DNA from: Styela clava
Taxonomy: Eukaryota > Chordata > Ascidiacea > Stolidobranchia > Styelidae
Direction of reading: 5' to 3'
DNA length: 64,000 bases
NCBI RefSeq assembly: GCF_964204865.1
Contig: NC_135259.1
Span: 9,248,974 to 9,312,973, forward strand
The position numbers were made by a program, and so were the translations under genes. The notes below the pieces were generated by a model, which was given only the letters and a program-made list of their open reading frames with translations, searched no databases and had not been told where the DNA came from. Below, one piece after another: positions 24,936-37,309 of this stretch (positions are counted from its first letter, which is position 1; each line of letters begins with the position of its first letter).

Positions 24936-25484
24936 AATTGATTATTCAAAGTGAGTAAACGCTTTTAAATGTTCCATGGAAACGACGGCGAAAACGTTAA
25001 TCATTTATTAAAAGTAAATAATGTTCAATTTATTTTAGTCTACTGACATCGCATATTCTTGATCTCAACCGCTGTGCTTGGTAAGCTATTTCCTTTGATT
25101 AATTTTTGTGATGTAACATGAATTTCACATATATATCTTGTAAAGAAGATGAATACATGGTGAATATTGCAACGATAAAGCAATAGGTTTAATTGAGGTT
25201 GAAGTATGTACGTTTCTATATGAAAACGATCAATACAGCAGGCGGCGCTATTAGACAAGTAATTTCATCTGTACACTTTTCATAAAGCGGTATAGATTAT
25301 ACGCTTGTATTTTATGAGTTAAATTATTTATTCTTCTCAATTACAAAAATGTCGCAAAGTTTAGAACTCGAGTGAGCGAATAAGCAGATGGCGCTATTTG
25401 CTATTCATTTAAATGTCCATATTGTACAAAAATCAGGTCGAAGAAAATTGTGCAAGCTTCTCACAGCGCGGTTGCATTCGTGTT

Positions 25485-25700
25485 TGAGTTTAAAACGCCT
25501 GTCTAAGGCAGGTCTGTCAAAGCAATCAACAATATGACTCACCTCTCCGTGGTCAAAAACGCTTCAATGCATCTAAATATGATTCTTTTGATTTAAATAT
25601 TTGTTGTTATCGCACTTATTTCTAGATTGTAATCGATTTTACTGATTAATAGAGGGATTTTATATGCGGTCACTTTCATTAACTTCATCACTGACGTTAG
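25485..25700. repeat. Diverged direct repeat, copy 2
   Basis: Matches 24700-24935, from GTTTAAAACGCCTGTCTAAG to TATGCGGTCACTTTCATTAA. No target-site duplication or terminal inverted repeat recognised. Confidence 0.75.
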
Positions 25701-26119
25701 AAGAATTCTCTGAACTAAATATCCAATTTAGAATTTAATATTATATAACTCATTCTATTTATTGGTTTATCATTTTTGTCAATCAAATCTCTTCAGGTCA
25801 TCGGCTCGATCGTTGTCCTCCTCTTTGGGTGTTGTGGTGAAAAAATGATTGAAGATGGCAAACGGGGAAATTCCAATAGGGAACAATTCGTAAATGACTC
25901 AAATGTCAAGCAAACCTCAATCCCTAGAAATAATAAAACTTTTAACAGGAACTAAATGAAAAATTGTAAAACACGAGTATTTGCTGCATCCGAATCACAC
26001 GCTAGGGTATCAACTGGAAATGTTTTTTTTTTTCACAAAACAGCAGCTGAGTGAATTTCGAAAATCCAATTCTTAGCGTTAATCATTGACTACCTTTTAT
26101 GTATGTTGGTTCACTTATC

Positions 26120-26265
26120 CGCTGTCCGGCTACGGCTTTCTGCATCATCAAGTGCATGCATCTGAAAAAATAACTGGCTAACTAATCCCATGCCCGATAT
26201 TGACTGGAAACCGTACGTGATGTCGTGGTTCGCCATTTGATGAAGCCGTCTTATCGACTTTCCTG
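26120..26265. repeat. Dispersed repeat, copy 1
   Basis: Contains GCATGCATCTGAA, TAACTGGCTAACTAATCCCA and GTGGTTCGCCAT in order. The same string of motifs recurs in the same orientation at about 60960-61090, 34.8 kb away. Class of element not recognised. Confidence 0.75.
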
Positions 26266-29200
26266 TCCCCGGGGATAATAATACGTAAATCCGATCCTAA
26301 TTTGTACTATTTTAAAACGACTGGCTGTTTTCCCCAAATGCTCGTTGCAAACCTAAAGGTCGCGATGCTAATCTGCACCCATGCATTGTTTGACCTTGTA
26401 TCGATTTTTACGTCGACGTATTTCGATGGTTACATAACTAGATGTTACGTTACGTCGTTCATCCATAAATTTCTCCCAAGTGTATGATATGACTAATTCC
26501 AGGAATCATTTCGTATTCATGCTATCAGTGCTCATGTCCAAAAGATTTGGTACTCGAAAACAGCAGATACCTTACCTTGTAGAAAACCGCAGATACCTTG
26601 TACAAATTTCCAAATTTTAGAAACCAAAAAGCTAGTTTCAACTAAACATTGAGGCCACGTGAAAGTGGACGTAAAATTAAGTTGAAGATCAAAAACAGCC
26701 GAAAAGTTGAGAAAACGGGTAATATCCGAATGCGGGCGACGTTCTGTTTTTACAAATATTGAACATGAACACATAGAGTGTTTGATCATTCGAATTAAAA
26801 TACGAGTCTGGCTCATCTTATTATCAATCCTGCAGCGAGTTCTTGAAATTTTTCAATACTCCAGCCAAATATAGGTGAATACTTATCAATATAACATAGC
26901 ATCAACCAAACTTTCCGATCAAAATTTTAAACGACCTAAATTTCCGTGTTTACTAAAACACTTTGATGTAGGTTTGATGGGATCTAAATTATATAAGGCA
27001 TCATATTTATTGCGAGAAAAAACTGGAACTATCATCAAAAGTATATTTTTTGTACTTTCAGATAAAAATTCCAAGGGCTTAGAGAAAACATCATAAAAAG
27101 CGCAAAAGTGACCATCCGCGAAAGGTAGTTGGAGTGACCGGAAATATCCTTGTAACTTGAGAAAATAATTTATTTATCTTGCAAATATTTTGGCTATATG
27201 TGTTGCAGACATGATATTGCATAGATTCTTATTGTAAGCAGATAAATTGTAATATTTATATCATATATGTACATTTCATTCTATTTGATCACACTTTTAC
27301 CAAAAATAAATATTTTCGTTTTTTTTACCTCATTCTTTAATGCGTGGAAAAGATTATCTTCACTTTTTACATGCGGACATCAAATATAACCAATCACAAG
27401 ACGTTGAATTCATATGCGAATGCAACATTTCAAGAAGTCAACAAACCCATATATCATTTCTAATTCCAACTCGATATCAATTTAGATCGCGTAATCCCGA
27501 GTCTGCGAGTTTGAAATATCAAACTTTAAAATAGAAGGATAAGCACACCAATTGTTAAGAAGGCATCGACTCCTACGCCGCTAATAAGATACTATTTTTC
27601 GTCTCGTCACAAAGACTGCATAATCTAACGAAGTTTTCGAAAGTAGAATGAACCTTCAGTTTTATGAATAAATTAAAGCTGTTCAAATAATAAGTCAAGA
27701 TTAAGATTTATTCAATTAAGTTTAACAGTAATCAAATTTCGCAAAACTATAATATCCATGCGATCAGCGCAATAAATATCAAACGAAATAAAAATGACCT
27801 AGCTTCAAAATGAATAGGTGCAACTACTAACAACTATCGAGTAAATGATATTCCTACCTTCTTGATTAAGTCATTTTATGCCTGTGTTTATATTAACTTC
27901 ATTTATGGCATTATAAAAATAAACAGTGCAAGATAAATTATTTTGAAAACAATCAAATAAAGTTCATATTCTCTATAGATAATGGTTTCAAATATTCTAA
28001 TTTGAACGGAGTTACATAGGAAAGAACATAGTAAGAGATCATTTTTCGTTTTAAGAAAAAAACATAACGTAACTCGTAAGTCGTCATCCAAAAACTTGAT
28101 TCACGATGAGAAAATGAATGGTTTTGCATTTTAAGGAATGCATAAAAAGCCAGGAACTTTCGATACACATAAAATACTTGCAAAAATATCGCATGCATAC
28201 TTAAACTTTCATTTGGAGTATACATTTTAAATTTGACTCTCTTTCGTTTTCTACAAAGCCTATTGTGTAAAATTCCTTCAATTATTAATATCGTGGAATT
28301 TGTTAGCAAAACATGAAGCGTTACTAAACTGAAACCACTGCGAACCATGTCACGATATTACCATATATGTGGCAAACTTCCATATTTTAATTGCAATTAC
28401 CAAGTCAATTCACTGTCATAATTAGCAACTGTTTCGTATTTGAGCATACATTTAAAGTTTAATGAATGGGAGAAGTTTATCGGCGTTCACATTTGTTTAT
28501 CATATCATGAAAATTGGCCTTCAAATTTAAATGAAGTTTTGATGTTTCTCAAAAATACCTAAGAAAACATAAACAAAGCATAAACTTCGATTGAACTTTT
28601 AAATTGGTCATGAATATTATCGTAGTTCAAAAGTTGATCGAAAACTGCAAAATCACGGAGATCATTTGCTTCGAAGATATTGAGGTCAACAACAGGTCGA
28701 ATCGGGATGTTGGCCAGTGGACATCGAGGTTTTCAACTTTTCACTTCATTATCCTGGTTTTTACCTGCGTATGAACCCTTGTTGACCGCGATACAATACT
28801 AAAGCATGGTACATAATATCTAATCCCAACTAAACCGAAGCAAACGAATTTCTATAAAAAGCTAATCATTGTGCGTGCAGATGACACGTTTCTCGGATTT
28901 GTGAAATAGTAATAAATATTATGGAGACTTCGGAAATGGTTTCAAGTCTTGCCAGCAATAACGATAATACATAGTGATTGAACAAATTTTTTGAATTCGG
29001 TCCAGATGACGATACGTGACAATTCGCAGTGCGCAACTCCTTAATTAAGTTTAAACGTACATTATGATTATGACGCAATAAAATTAAGATTTAATAATCG
29101 ATGAGAGGTTAATAGTGCATTTCCATACTTATAAAAGTAAACGCAAAATTTGGTACAAATTGCATGTATAACAATTAAAACGAAGCATATATTAATACAG

Positions 29201-31430
29201 ACCTCGCAAATGAAACTCCTACCGTACATTTTTATTGTAGAGTCAAGGCAGACCAATAGGACGGTAATTTTGTTTTAAATAAAAAAAAATTATACAAAGT
29301 TGCAAGAGAATATTTCTTTTTTTTGATTATTCATTTTATCTTGTGGGATAACTACAAAAAATGTTTCTCTTTGGATTAGATAGTTGGTATATCACGGATA
29401 CTCCTTCCGTACGAACGCGAATTGAATAAATGTCCAGCATGCAGTTGCAAGTGCTTATCAGCAGATATAACAAATTTTTTCGTGAATGTTTCAAAACAAA
29501 TATATAATTCCATAAAACAGACTTTTAGTTTTAATAGATGTTTTCATTAAATGGAACAAAACTAATTGCAAAATGTAAAAAAGGAGGTTTTAAAAAACAG
29601 TGCCAATGATAAGATGCCAGGAAGGATTAAAATAGTACATAAACGTAATATGAACTATTTGCCGAGATTGGAATTCGGGTAGATTCTGGTTCAAAAGTTC
29701 AACAAAAATAGCTACTCATTTATATGAAAATATGAAGGTCACGATAAGGACAATAAATTACGGACATGCCACTTTTGAAAACTTCATTTGATGTGAATAA
29801 AAATGTCATTAAGCAAATCTATTTGAGAGTTCAATTTAAACGGTATTTATGTTCGAATAATAAATCTTACCAATAATAATTTTTTTTAGATATGAATTAA
29901 TGCGATAATTCAATTAACGATAAGGCAAGAATTGCCTTCATGCAGATGTTTTATACAGATCGTTCCACCAAAAAAATAAAAGTTAAATAGACTGAAATAT
30001 GTGCCAAATTCTCTTTTTTATATATATTTATTTTTTTTTACATTTTCAAAGAAAACTCAATTTTCACTTGTTTTCGGCATGTCATAGACATTGCCATTGA
30101 TAATAAATCAAATCGCTGCCTGTGAAATCTTGTCACGTGACTCGGTGTTCCCTTACATAATATATGGATCGATATTTTTCAAGTCGATTGGATTTAATTC
30201 TTCCAATTGACCTGGCCTATATGGGTAACAGACTGATCAAATGTTTTTTGTCTAAGAACAAACGGAATTGTGTATTGCCTATAGCTATAGCCCATGACTA
30301 GATCACCAATCCCATAGACGCAATTTATTGCGACACGGCCCTTGGTGACCTTTATGTTCACATACACCATATATTTATGATGTTTCAATTTCAGAGAAAA
30401 TTCATTGTATTATAATGGCAAACTCTGAAGTGTCATCAATTAATTTTTTCCAATTGTATCACGTTTGCTTGCCTTGAATAGTATTTATCAACGTCAATAA
30501 CCAGGAAACCTAGGTGGAAGTGTAGTATTAATAATTTTGGCACAATGAAGCCTGGTGCAAGCGCAAATGTCTTCCATGCAATGTTGAAGGGGTTATTTGT
30601 CAAATATTACAGGCCTAGTATTATAAAAACTTTGCTTCGTGAGTTCAATATATTTTTAGAAATGACCGCGTCCTCTGGGAGTGATTGGTATTATCAATTG
30701 TTGAGCGAATTACAAGCTAAAAAAAGACTTTCGTTTTCAACATTCTCTCAAAGACACTATCACGTTCACAATGTATGATAAATGTCATTAATAATTGTTT
30801 ACTCTTTTGAATTAAAATTCTATGAAAATCAAATAGCCGGATCAAATAGATGTGTGTGAAACTACCGTCACGATTGCGATGGGATACAACATATTCTTCA
30901 ATGCAAAACTCCAATTTCATAGTAGTTGAATGTATTCAAATGCATTTTGCAATTTCGGTACTTGAATGGCTAAATTACTGAAAGCCTTTATGAGTTTATT
31001 TTGTGTGCCAGTCATTGGGTCATGTGTGAATTGTTTACGTTTGAAGACGCTGAAATTCACTTTCAAGTGGGTCAGATTCTATTATATAATTTGTTTCAAA
31101 ATATTTTATTTTATTAATATTTCACAAATACTAAACAAATTATATGAAATAACAAGGCTAGGTTACGTGGAACGTCAGAGCATACGAACTGTTATCTCTA
31201 TTGCCGTGATGAATGACCTGTGAACGTATGCTTTTCACTCTATTTTACTTATAATTTACAAACCGCGCAACATTTTAAATAATTAGTTTTAAAATCACGT
31301 TCTTCACACAATTATAGTCTAAACGGATGATAAATCGAGTGACCTACTGTCTTATTGTTGAACCACTGACCTTTTTATGATTTTATAAAATAATGCGTCG
31401 TTAAAAACAGAATACTATAATCGATGGCCT
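26266..31430. other. Long intergenic stretch, no gene seen
   Basis: About 5 kb of AT-rich DNA with only scattered frames under 135 codons, none with recognisable domains or convincing flanking splice sites. I found no RNA gene, tandem array or transposon terminus. Confidence 0.45.
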
Positions 31431-31437
31431 TTCCGTC

Positions 31438-31445
31438 TATAAAAG
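31438..31445 (+). promoter_or_regulatory. TATA box of the methyltransferase gene
   Basis: TATAAAAG lies 50 bases before the ATG at 31488. A start of transcription about 25-30 bases downstream would leave a 5' leader of only about 20 bases. Confidence 0.6.
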
Positions 31446-31487
31446 CGAACACGCAATGTGAGGATCGTGTATAATTCAAATACCAAC

Positions 31488-32342
31488 ATGACGAAACAAC
31501 TTATCAGATCATATGAAGGAAAGGAGCTCGCGTTGGACTATCTCAAATATCGTCCCTCGTATCCACACCGAATATCAGAAACTATTATGAAATATGTGAG
31601 GTCGAACTTGCCGAATAACTCGAACGATAAATTGGAGAATATGCTAGATATTGGGTGCGGAAGTGGACAAGCTACTACACTTTTTGCCTCCTATTTCAAG
31701 TCCGTAGTGGGAACAGATATTAGTAGTCAGCAAATTGAAGTAGCAAATGAAAATAACAATCACCAAAATATTGAATATCTGGTGGTAAGTGATGGAAAAT
31801 TTCCTGTTGAAGACGAAAGCGTAGATTTTGTGAATTGTGCCACAGCTGCGCATTGGTTAAACATTCCCGAATTTGAGTCCGAGTGCCAAAGAGTTTTGAA
31901 ACCAAATGGCTCAGTTGCTATTTATGCCTACTTGCAAAAGCATATAATGGATGCAGATTCAGGCGAGAACTTGAGCCTGGGAGACAAATATCGTGGAGCT
32001 GTAATGGAATTTTTTATTACAATCAAGGCGCACCCCAACAATTTCATATTAGTGCAAAAATATCAGCCGATATTTGAACAAATGGTTAATCCAACAAAAA
32101 AATGGATTGAAGACATCACTTTCAACAAGTACAGTACATTCGAAACTTTTCTCGGATTTTGGGCGACTATTGGGGAATATCAAGCCTTGATGCGAGATGG
32201 AAAGCCCAAAGTAGACCCTCTGGAAGAGCTTAGAAAAAAGTTGAAAGAAGCATGGGGATATGAAAATTGTAAAGACAGCGATATACGTCTAAAAGTGACA
32301 TATGAAGTATTTATGATAGTGAGCACCAAAACGCCGAGTTAA
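31488..32342 (+). CDS. Class I SAM-dependent methyltransferase, single exon
   Basis: 284 residues from ATG 31488 (context ACCAACATGACG) to a TAA stop. The frame extends upstream to a GTG at 31458, but a eukaryotic start and the TATA box favour 31488. Motif I LDIGCGSGQAT at 53-63 binds S-adenosylmethionine. VVGTDIS at 73-79 gives the acidic residue of strand 2, SVDFVNCATAAHW at 111-123 is motif post-II, and VLKPNGSVAI at 136-145 is the strand-5 region. The fold belongs to the Methyltransf_11 group, which includes fungal Tmt1/Crg1-type trans-aconitate and small-molecule methyltransferases; substrate unknown. No membrane segment or signal peptide is seen, so cytosolic. Being intronless contrasts with the intron-rich neighbours and suggests a retrocopy or horizontally acquired gene. 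ATTAAA near 32387 may signal polyadenylation. Confidence 0.92.
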   Translation: MTKQLIRSYEGKELALDYLKYRPSYPHRISETIMKYVRSNLPNNSNDKLENMLDIGCGSGQATTLFASYFKSVVGTDISSQQIEVANENNNHQNIEYLVVSDGKFPVEDESVDFVNCATAAHWLNIPEFESECQRVLKPNGSVAIYAYLQKHIMDADSGENLSLGDKYRGAVMEFFITIKAHPNNFILVQKYQPIFEQMVNPTKKWIEDITFNKYSTFETFLGFWATIGEYQALMRDGKPKVDPLEELRKKLKEAWGYENCKDSDIRLKVTYEVFMIVSTKTPS

Positions 32343-34425
32343 TCTGAGTTGGTATTATAACGAGAGAAGTGCTTTGTTTCCCGTATTAAAATTTAGTGCG
32401 TTCATAAGTATCATCCTAAAAGGCATTTCAATTTAACATATTTTTAATTTGATCAATACTTACATCTTTATAAACAATTTTAGATATATGTGGATAGGGA
32501 TATTTATCACCATGGTATTTGTATGAACTATTGGCTATTGTGCCAGACGATGTGTTCCATATTTGATTTATGAAGGTACTGTTTTTAGAATAACTTTTTA
32601 TTACTTCATTTACTCGCATTTAAAATTACTATTATTATGATTTTCCGTTTTCAGTGTTTATATTTTCATATTTTATGGACATTCCTATTTTTACTAACGT
32701 CGTGAGTGTAAATAGAAAATCATTACATTAACAGTATCAAACCATTAAGTATGCAGAAATTTCCACAGATCGTTAATGACCTGGTAATTACTATGGAACT
32801 GTTCTTGTTTTTGTGTAGTGTATGGCAATTTATATAGGTAGTATAAATACCGGAAGATGCTACAAAGTGTTAAATATTTTCATAAATGTACAATATTTAT
32901 GTTCCTCTTAATAATATTCCTCAAATGTAATTTTTGTTTCAGTTTTCAATTTTGGTAATATTTTGCCGAATTTAAACAATTATCAGCAGAAATACCGCGA
33001 AGCATATTCATTAAATATACTATATACTTTCTACTGCCACTGATCGAGTTAGTATCTTACTTGTCGCGACCCAAATTGCAATGTGTACATCAGTTTAGTA
33101 ATAGCACGGAGGGCATTCAGTTTTAGTAAATTTAATTTGCTTATATATTATAAATTTAAAGCAGCGTCATTTCTTAATGAGTTTGGCTCATTAATAACAT
33201 ATGTACAGAACTTATGGCATTTACTTGGAATGCAGTATAAAACAATTTACATACATCCCAAACCGACGCAATCGTTCGAAAAAATAACTATATTATATAT
33301 CAGAACAGAAACAGGTAAAAATTCAGAAAAGTGTATTGCTGATTGTTCCACTAACAAACAACTCATTGAGTATCATCTTTGCAACTAAAAATTGTATTGT
33401 CCGATACTTAGTTATATATACGTAGCATAAGATACATAACGACAAATTTGATAGCGATCGATGAGCTCAAAAAATGTCAAACTATAGTTTCGGAATACCG
33501 AGATTAATATGTAATGCCCTTTGTAATTTATTCCTATGTAATTGTGAATTGTCTAGTACAGGACAAGGTGGCATTGGTTAGAAACCAATATTGTCACGAT
33601 TCAAACAATATGTCTGCAATCACAGACAAAAGAGATCAATAAAGTTCATTTGTGGATAAGTGGAAATAACCCCTTCGCATAATTGTTTGTTATTAATAGC
33701 ATGTACACCTTAATAGTTTAAGAAGATTCGGAATTAGTCAGTAGAAGTGTCAATTTCCATACCAAAACGTGAATGGAAGGACAATCACAAAAAGCAAAAA
33801 AATATATTATAAGTACATTATACTAAAACAAATATTTTTCGGAACATTTTTAGACATACAGGGTGTTGAAAAAGTAAGGCAAAATTAACAGAAGTTACGA
33901 TGAAATGCTACTTGAAACATTTACCGACTGACACCTCTTAACAGTATTGAATTTAAACATTTCACAACAGCCGTTTTTTAACAGTTACTATTTTAACGTT
34001 GCTATGACGAAAAACTTTACTTTAATTTTGTGTAACTTTTTAACCTGTATGTCTAAAAATGTTGTGCGGTGTTCGAGATTAGAGCATAAAGCGACCAGAT
34101 TTCCGCGCAATGGATATTCTCCGACTATTTTAATATTTTGAGAGTATTTTCGCAACTTGTCGCGTATAAACTGGTCTACTTTTTTAACCTCGTTCTATTT
34201 TCTCAAAATATTCAACCATTTTCTAAAATAGACAGTCAATTTCCAAAGGCTCAGTTCATCTCGTTTCCCAGGCCTTAAATTTTTGGGAACACAGTACTGA
34301 GTCTTTAATCTCAACAATAAGCTGAATGATTGGGATTCTTAGAACAGCAGGAAAAGGGAATTTGTTGAATACATCGGCAAATCTGCCATTCAATGCATTT
34401 TCAGGATGCAAATTGAAATCTAACC
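32343..34425. other. Intergenic; possible transposon end near 33860
   Basis: No coding exon is seen. ACAGGGTGTTGAAAAAGTAA at about 33857 resembles one terminus of a mariner-type element, but no matching opposite end was found, so it is not called as an element. Confidence 0.35.
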
Positions 34426-37309
34426 CAGGGGCGGACACTTTCCATAATTTGGGGGGGGGGCGAACTTGGATCGCCTACCGAAAAACACCGCGCTGTGTAT
34501 CGTCACGTACCAATAACCTGCCGATGTCAGTCTCTGAGCATTAGAATGTCATTTTGCTACTCATATATCGCGTACATAGGCTGCTTCGCTTGGACACGGA
34601 ACTACTTGCGCGTCACTGAACCAATTTCTTGAATTCCGGGAGAATTAGCCCACGGCTCTTGCTAACAAACAGAAACGACAAATTTGAGGAGTCGTATTGG
34701 GCTATTGTTTCAATTCCTAGTTCTGCATAAAGCGCACTAACGCTGTTTCGTAAAATTAGAAATGCAAAACAAGGTAACTAGCTATTGCGCGAATTTTTTC
34801 AAAAAAATGTAACCAGGGAATTATCATTTGACTAGTAAAATTGCCATTATTGTCGATTTATTAAATCATCATTTGAACTCGTAATAACATTCAGGATTCA
34901 CGCAAAGACTTTGCAGGGTTTTTATTCATAATTTAACACGAAAGTAAACAGGCACAAGTTCAGGCACGAGATTTTCAAAAAAAAGGGGGGGGGGTCAAAA
35001 TTCCCATCGGAAATCGGTCGGAAATTCCCATCGCCATCTGTAACAGTCACCGCGATTACGCGCTCGTTGAAAGTGTCGCCTTCTTAAGCGTTTAATGATT
35101 TTTCTGTCGGGTAAAATATCCAATCCATGACAGCCACGAGATTCTTAAATGTCCTTATATATTAATTTAATTGTGTGCAACTTAACTCGCGGTTGCGACT
35201 TCTTACGTCCAAACAAAAATATTACGACACTAAAATACCACGGCGATCTGTAGACATAAAAATATAAGATAAGCTGCCTGATGTATTCAATTTTATCACG
35301 TACTCGTTATCACGAACTCGTTATCGCAGTTACAAAAATCTCGATATCTGATATAAAATCCCATATAGTACAATTTTACTTCATACAATGAAAATACTTA
35401 TAAAGTATACTAGTAAATTAAAAATACAAATTCAACGCCCCGAAATCCACGCCGAACAGTCGCCGCAATTACGCCACTTGTTGAAAGAGCCGACTTTTCA
35501 ATGAAAAATGATTATTCACTTGTGCAAAGTAATCAATCAAAGACCGATACCGGCATATTTAAAATGTCTTGATTTATTAATTTAATTGTCTTCAATTTAA
35601 ACTGCGTTTGTGTCGACAAAACAAGAGCCACACTAAAACACCACAACAATCCGCGGACATAAAAATGTGTGGTAAACTGCCCGTTTATATATTGTTCTGA
35701 TCCGTATTTTTGCTATTTTGCGAATTCGATAAATTTGAGATGTACTTGTAACACTGACTCCGCTTAATCGCAATGTTGCCATTCCGATTATTTTTAAAGA
35801 TAAAACCATTCGAAAAATCCGTAAATATTCTGTCAATTCTCACGGAATAAAATTTATTTCAGTACAATAAAAATTGATCGAATATACTTTAAATATCTTA
35901 TATATCATCACAACCCGGGAAAAAGTCGCGTTCTCAGCCTTGTTCAATGTTAACACGAAAATTTTCGACGTCAATTTAAGTAATGGATAAAAAGGCAAAT
36001 CCCGCCCACAATTAACCGTGTTTCGATTTTAGTGACAAAATGTTTTTATGTCTGCCGCAGGCACACGAAATTTTGCGATTTTCGATGCCTAAAAAAGCGT
36101 TTTTAGACTGTCGCGGGCCTCAACAAAACTTATATTGTTTACGGTTTTATTTTTAGTATTTTATATTGCCGCCTTTCAATCAAAAAATACAGGTCTCGGA
36201 TTTTATTCCTTCATTTGTCTTTAGAATCTCACCGCCGATGAACTTATAAGAATTCTCGCCGGGCTCATAATTTCGTGCTAGTACAGAAATAAAATAATTA
36301 TCATAGTCATCGTGTCACAAATTTGTGGAAAATTTGTGATTTAGAGAGAATAAACGCCAACGTAAAGGCGTTTACGGCCTAAATAACAGGTCACAATGAT
36401 GGAAACAATTGGCGATTTCAGCAAAAGGCAATTGCACGTGTTATTGGCGACTTATTCGGTTTTCAAAAATAATTCAAAAGATAGTTCCTGTGGCCTGGAA
36501 AGTCGAATAAGCGTATACGCTACGCTACGCTTATTCGACATGTAAATGCTTTGATATTTGCCCGCAAATTATGCTGGGCCTTACACGAAATCCATAACGT
36601 TAAAATATACGTCCAGCGGTGAAAATTGTTTATACCAAGTTTAAATCTATTTAATGTTTTAGCGATAATAATTAATTGCTGTAAATGTAATGAAATACAG
36701 TTTGCCTCTTTCACTTCTCTCGCAAGTGCCAACAATAACACTATTGAAAGATTTTGACAATGAGAAAACCATATTAAATTGTACAAAAATGAATTAGTTG
36801 TGCAAGACCGTGGCGTGTGATCGTCGGTGCGTTTGAAGAAGGAGTACTACCCGTGCGGGCGCGCATGTTTCACAAAAATGTGAGGTGCTCCGAAGGCGCG
36901 CTGGTCCACTTGACGTCAGATCATATTGGAAGATATTCTGAACTTGGATAATTATTACATAGACTGCCGCTACGCTACACATCTAACAAAAACGCTATTG
37001 TTGCACCATAGTTACATGATGTTCAAAGTATGTAGATATTGATCGAGAGTAAGTACTACAAACTAGAGCTGTTGTTCAGCTTTTCGTGTTACGAGTATTT
37101 CGTGTTGTAAAAGTGAAAAATTATATCAGGGGTTCCACAATAACAAAAAGGTTGAAGATCACTGCTTCAAATGTCGATCAAGAATTTTATGTAAATTATC
37201 ATCTGGTTCTTGTTTGGGACGCCCCCAAATTACAATATCATCAAGTATAGCCTACATTTAACACCTTCAAGAACAGATACCATTATCTTTTGAAAGGCAC
37301 TAGGAACAG
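34426..37309. other. Transposon-rich DNA with higher G+C and poly-G runs
   Basis: Runs of ten or so G follow CCCAGGGGCGGACACTTTCC (34430) and an A-run (34985), an arrangement often seen at ends of decayed DNA transposons. No intact frame or paired terminus could be defined. Base composition is clearly less AT-rich than at 24-34 kb, which fits inserted material. Confidence 0.35.
36502..36539. repeat. Perfect 14-bp inverted repeat around a TACGC tandem
   Basis: GTCGAATAAGCGTA at 36502-36515 pairs perfectly with 36526-36539. The 10-base loop is TACGC twice, and a third TACGC opens the right stem. It could be a transposon subterminal structure; function unknown. Confidence 0.85.

Noticed and set aside
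31458-31487. Upstream GTG start extending the methyltransferase by ten residues
   Set aside because: GTG is not a normal nuclear start, and an ATG in good context follows at 31488, 50 bases after the TATA box.
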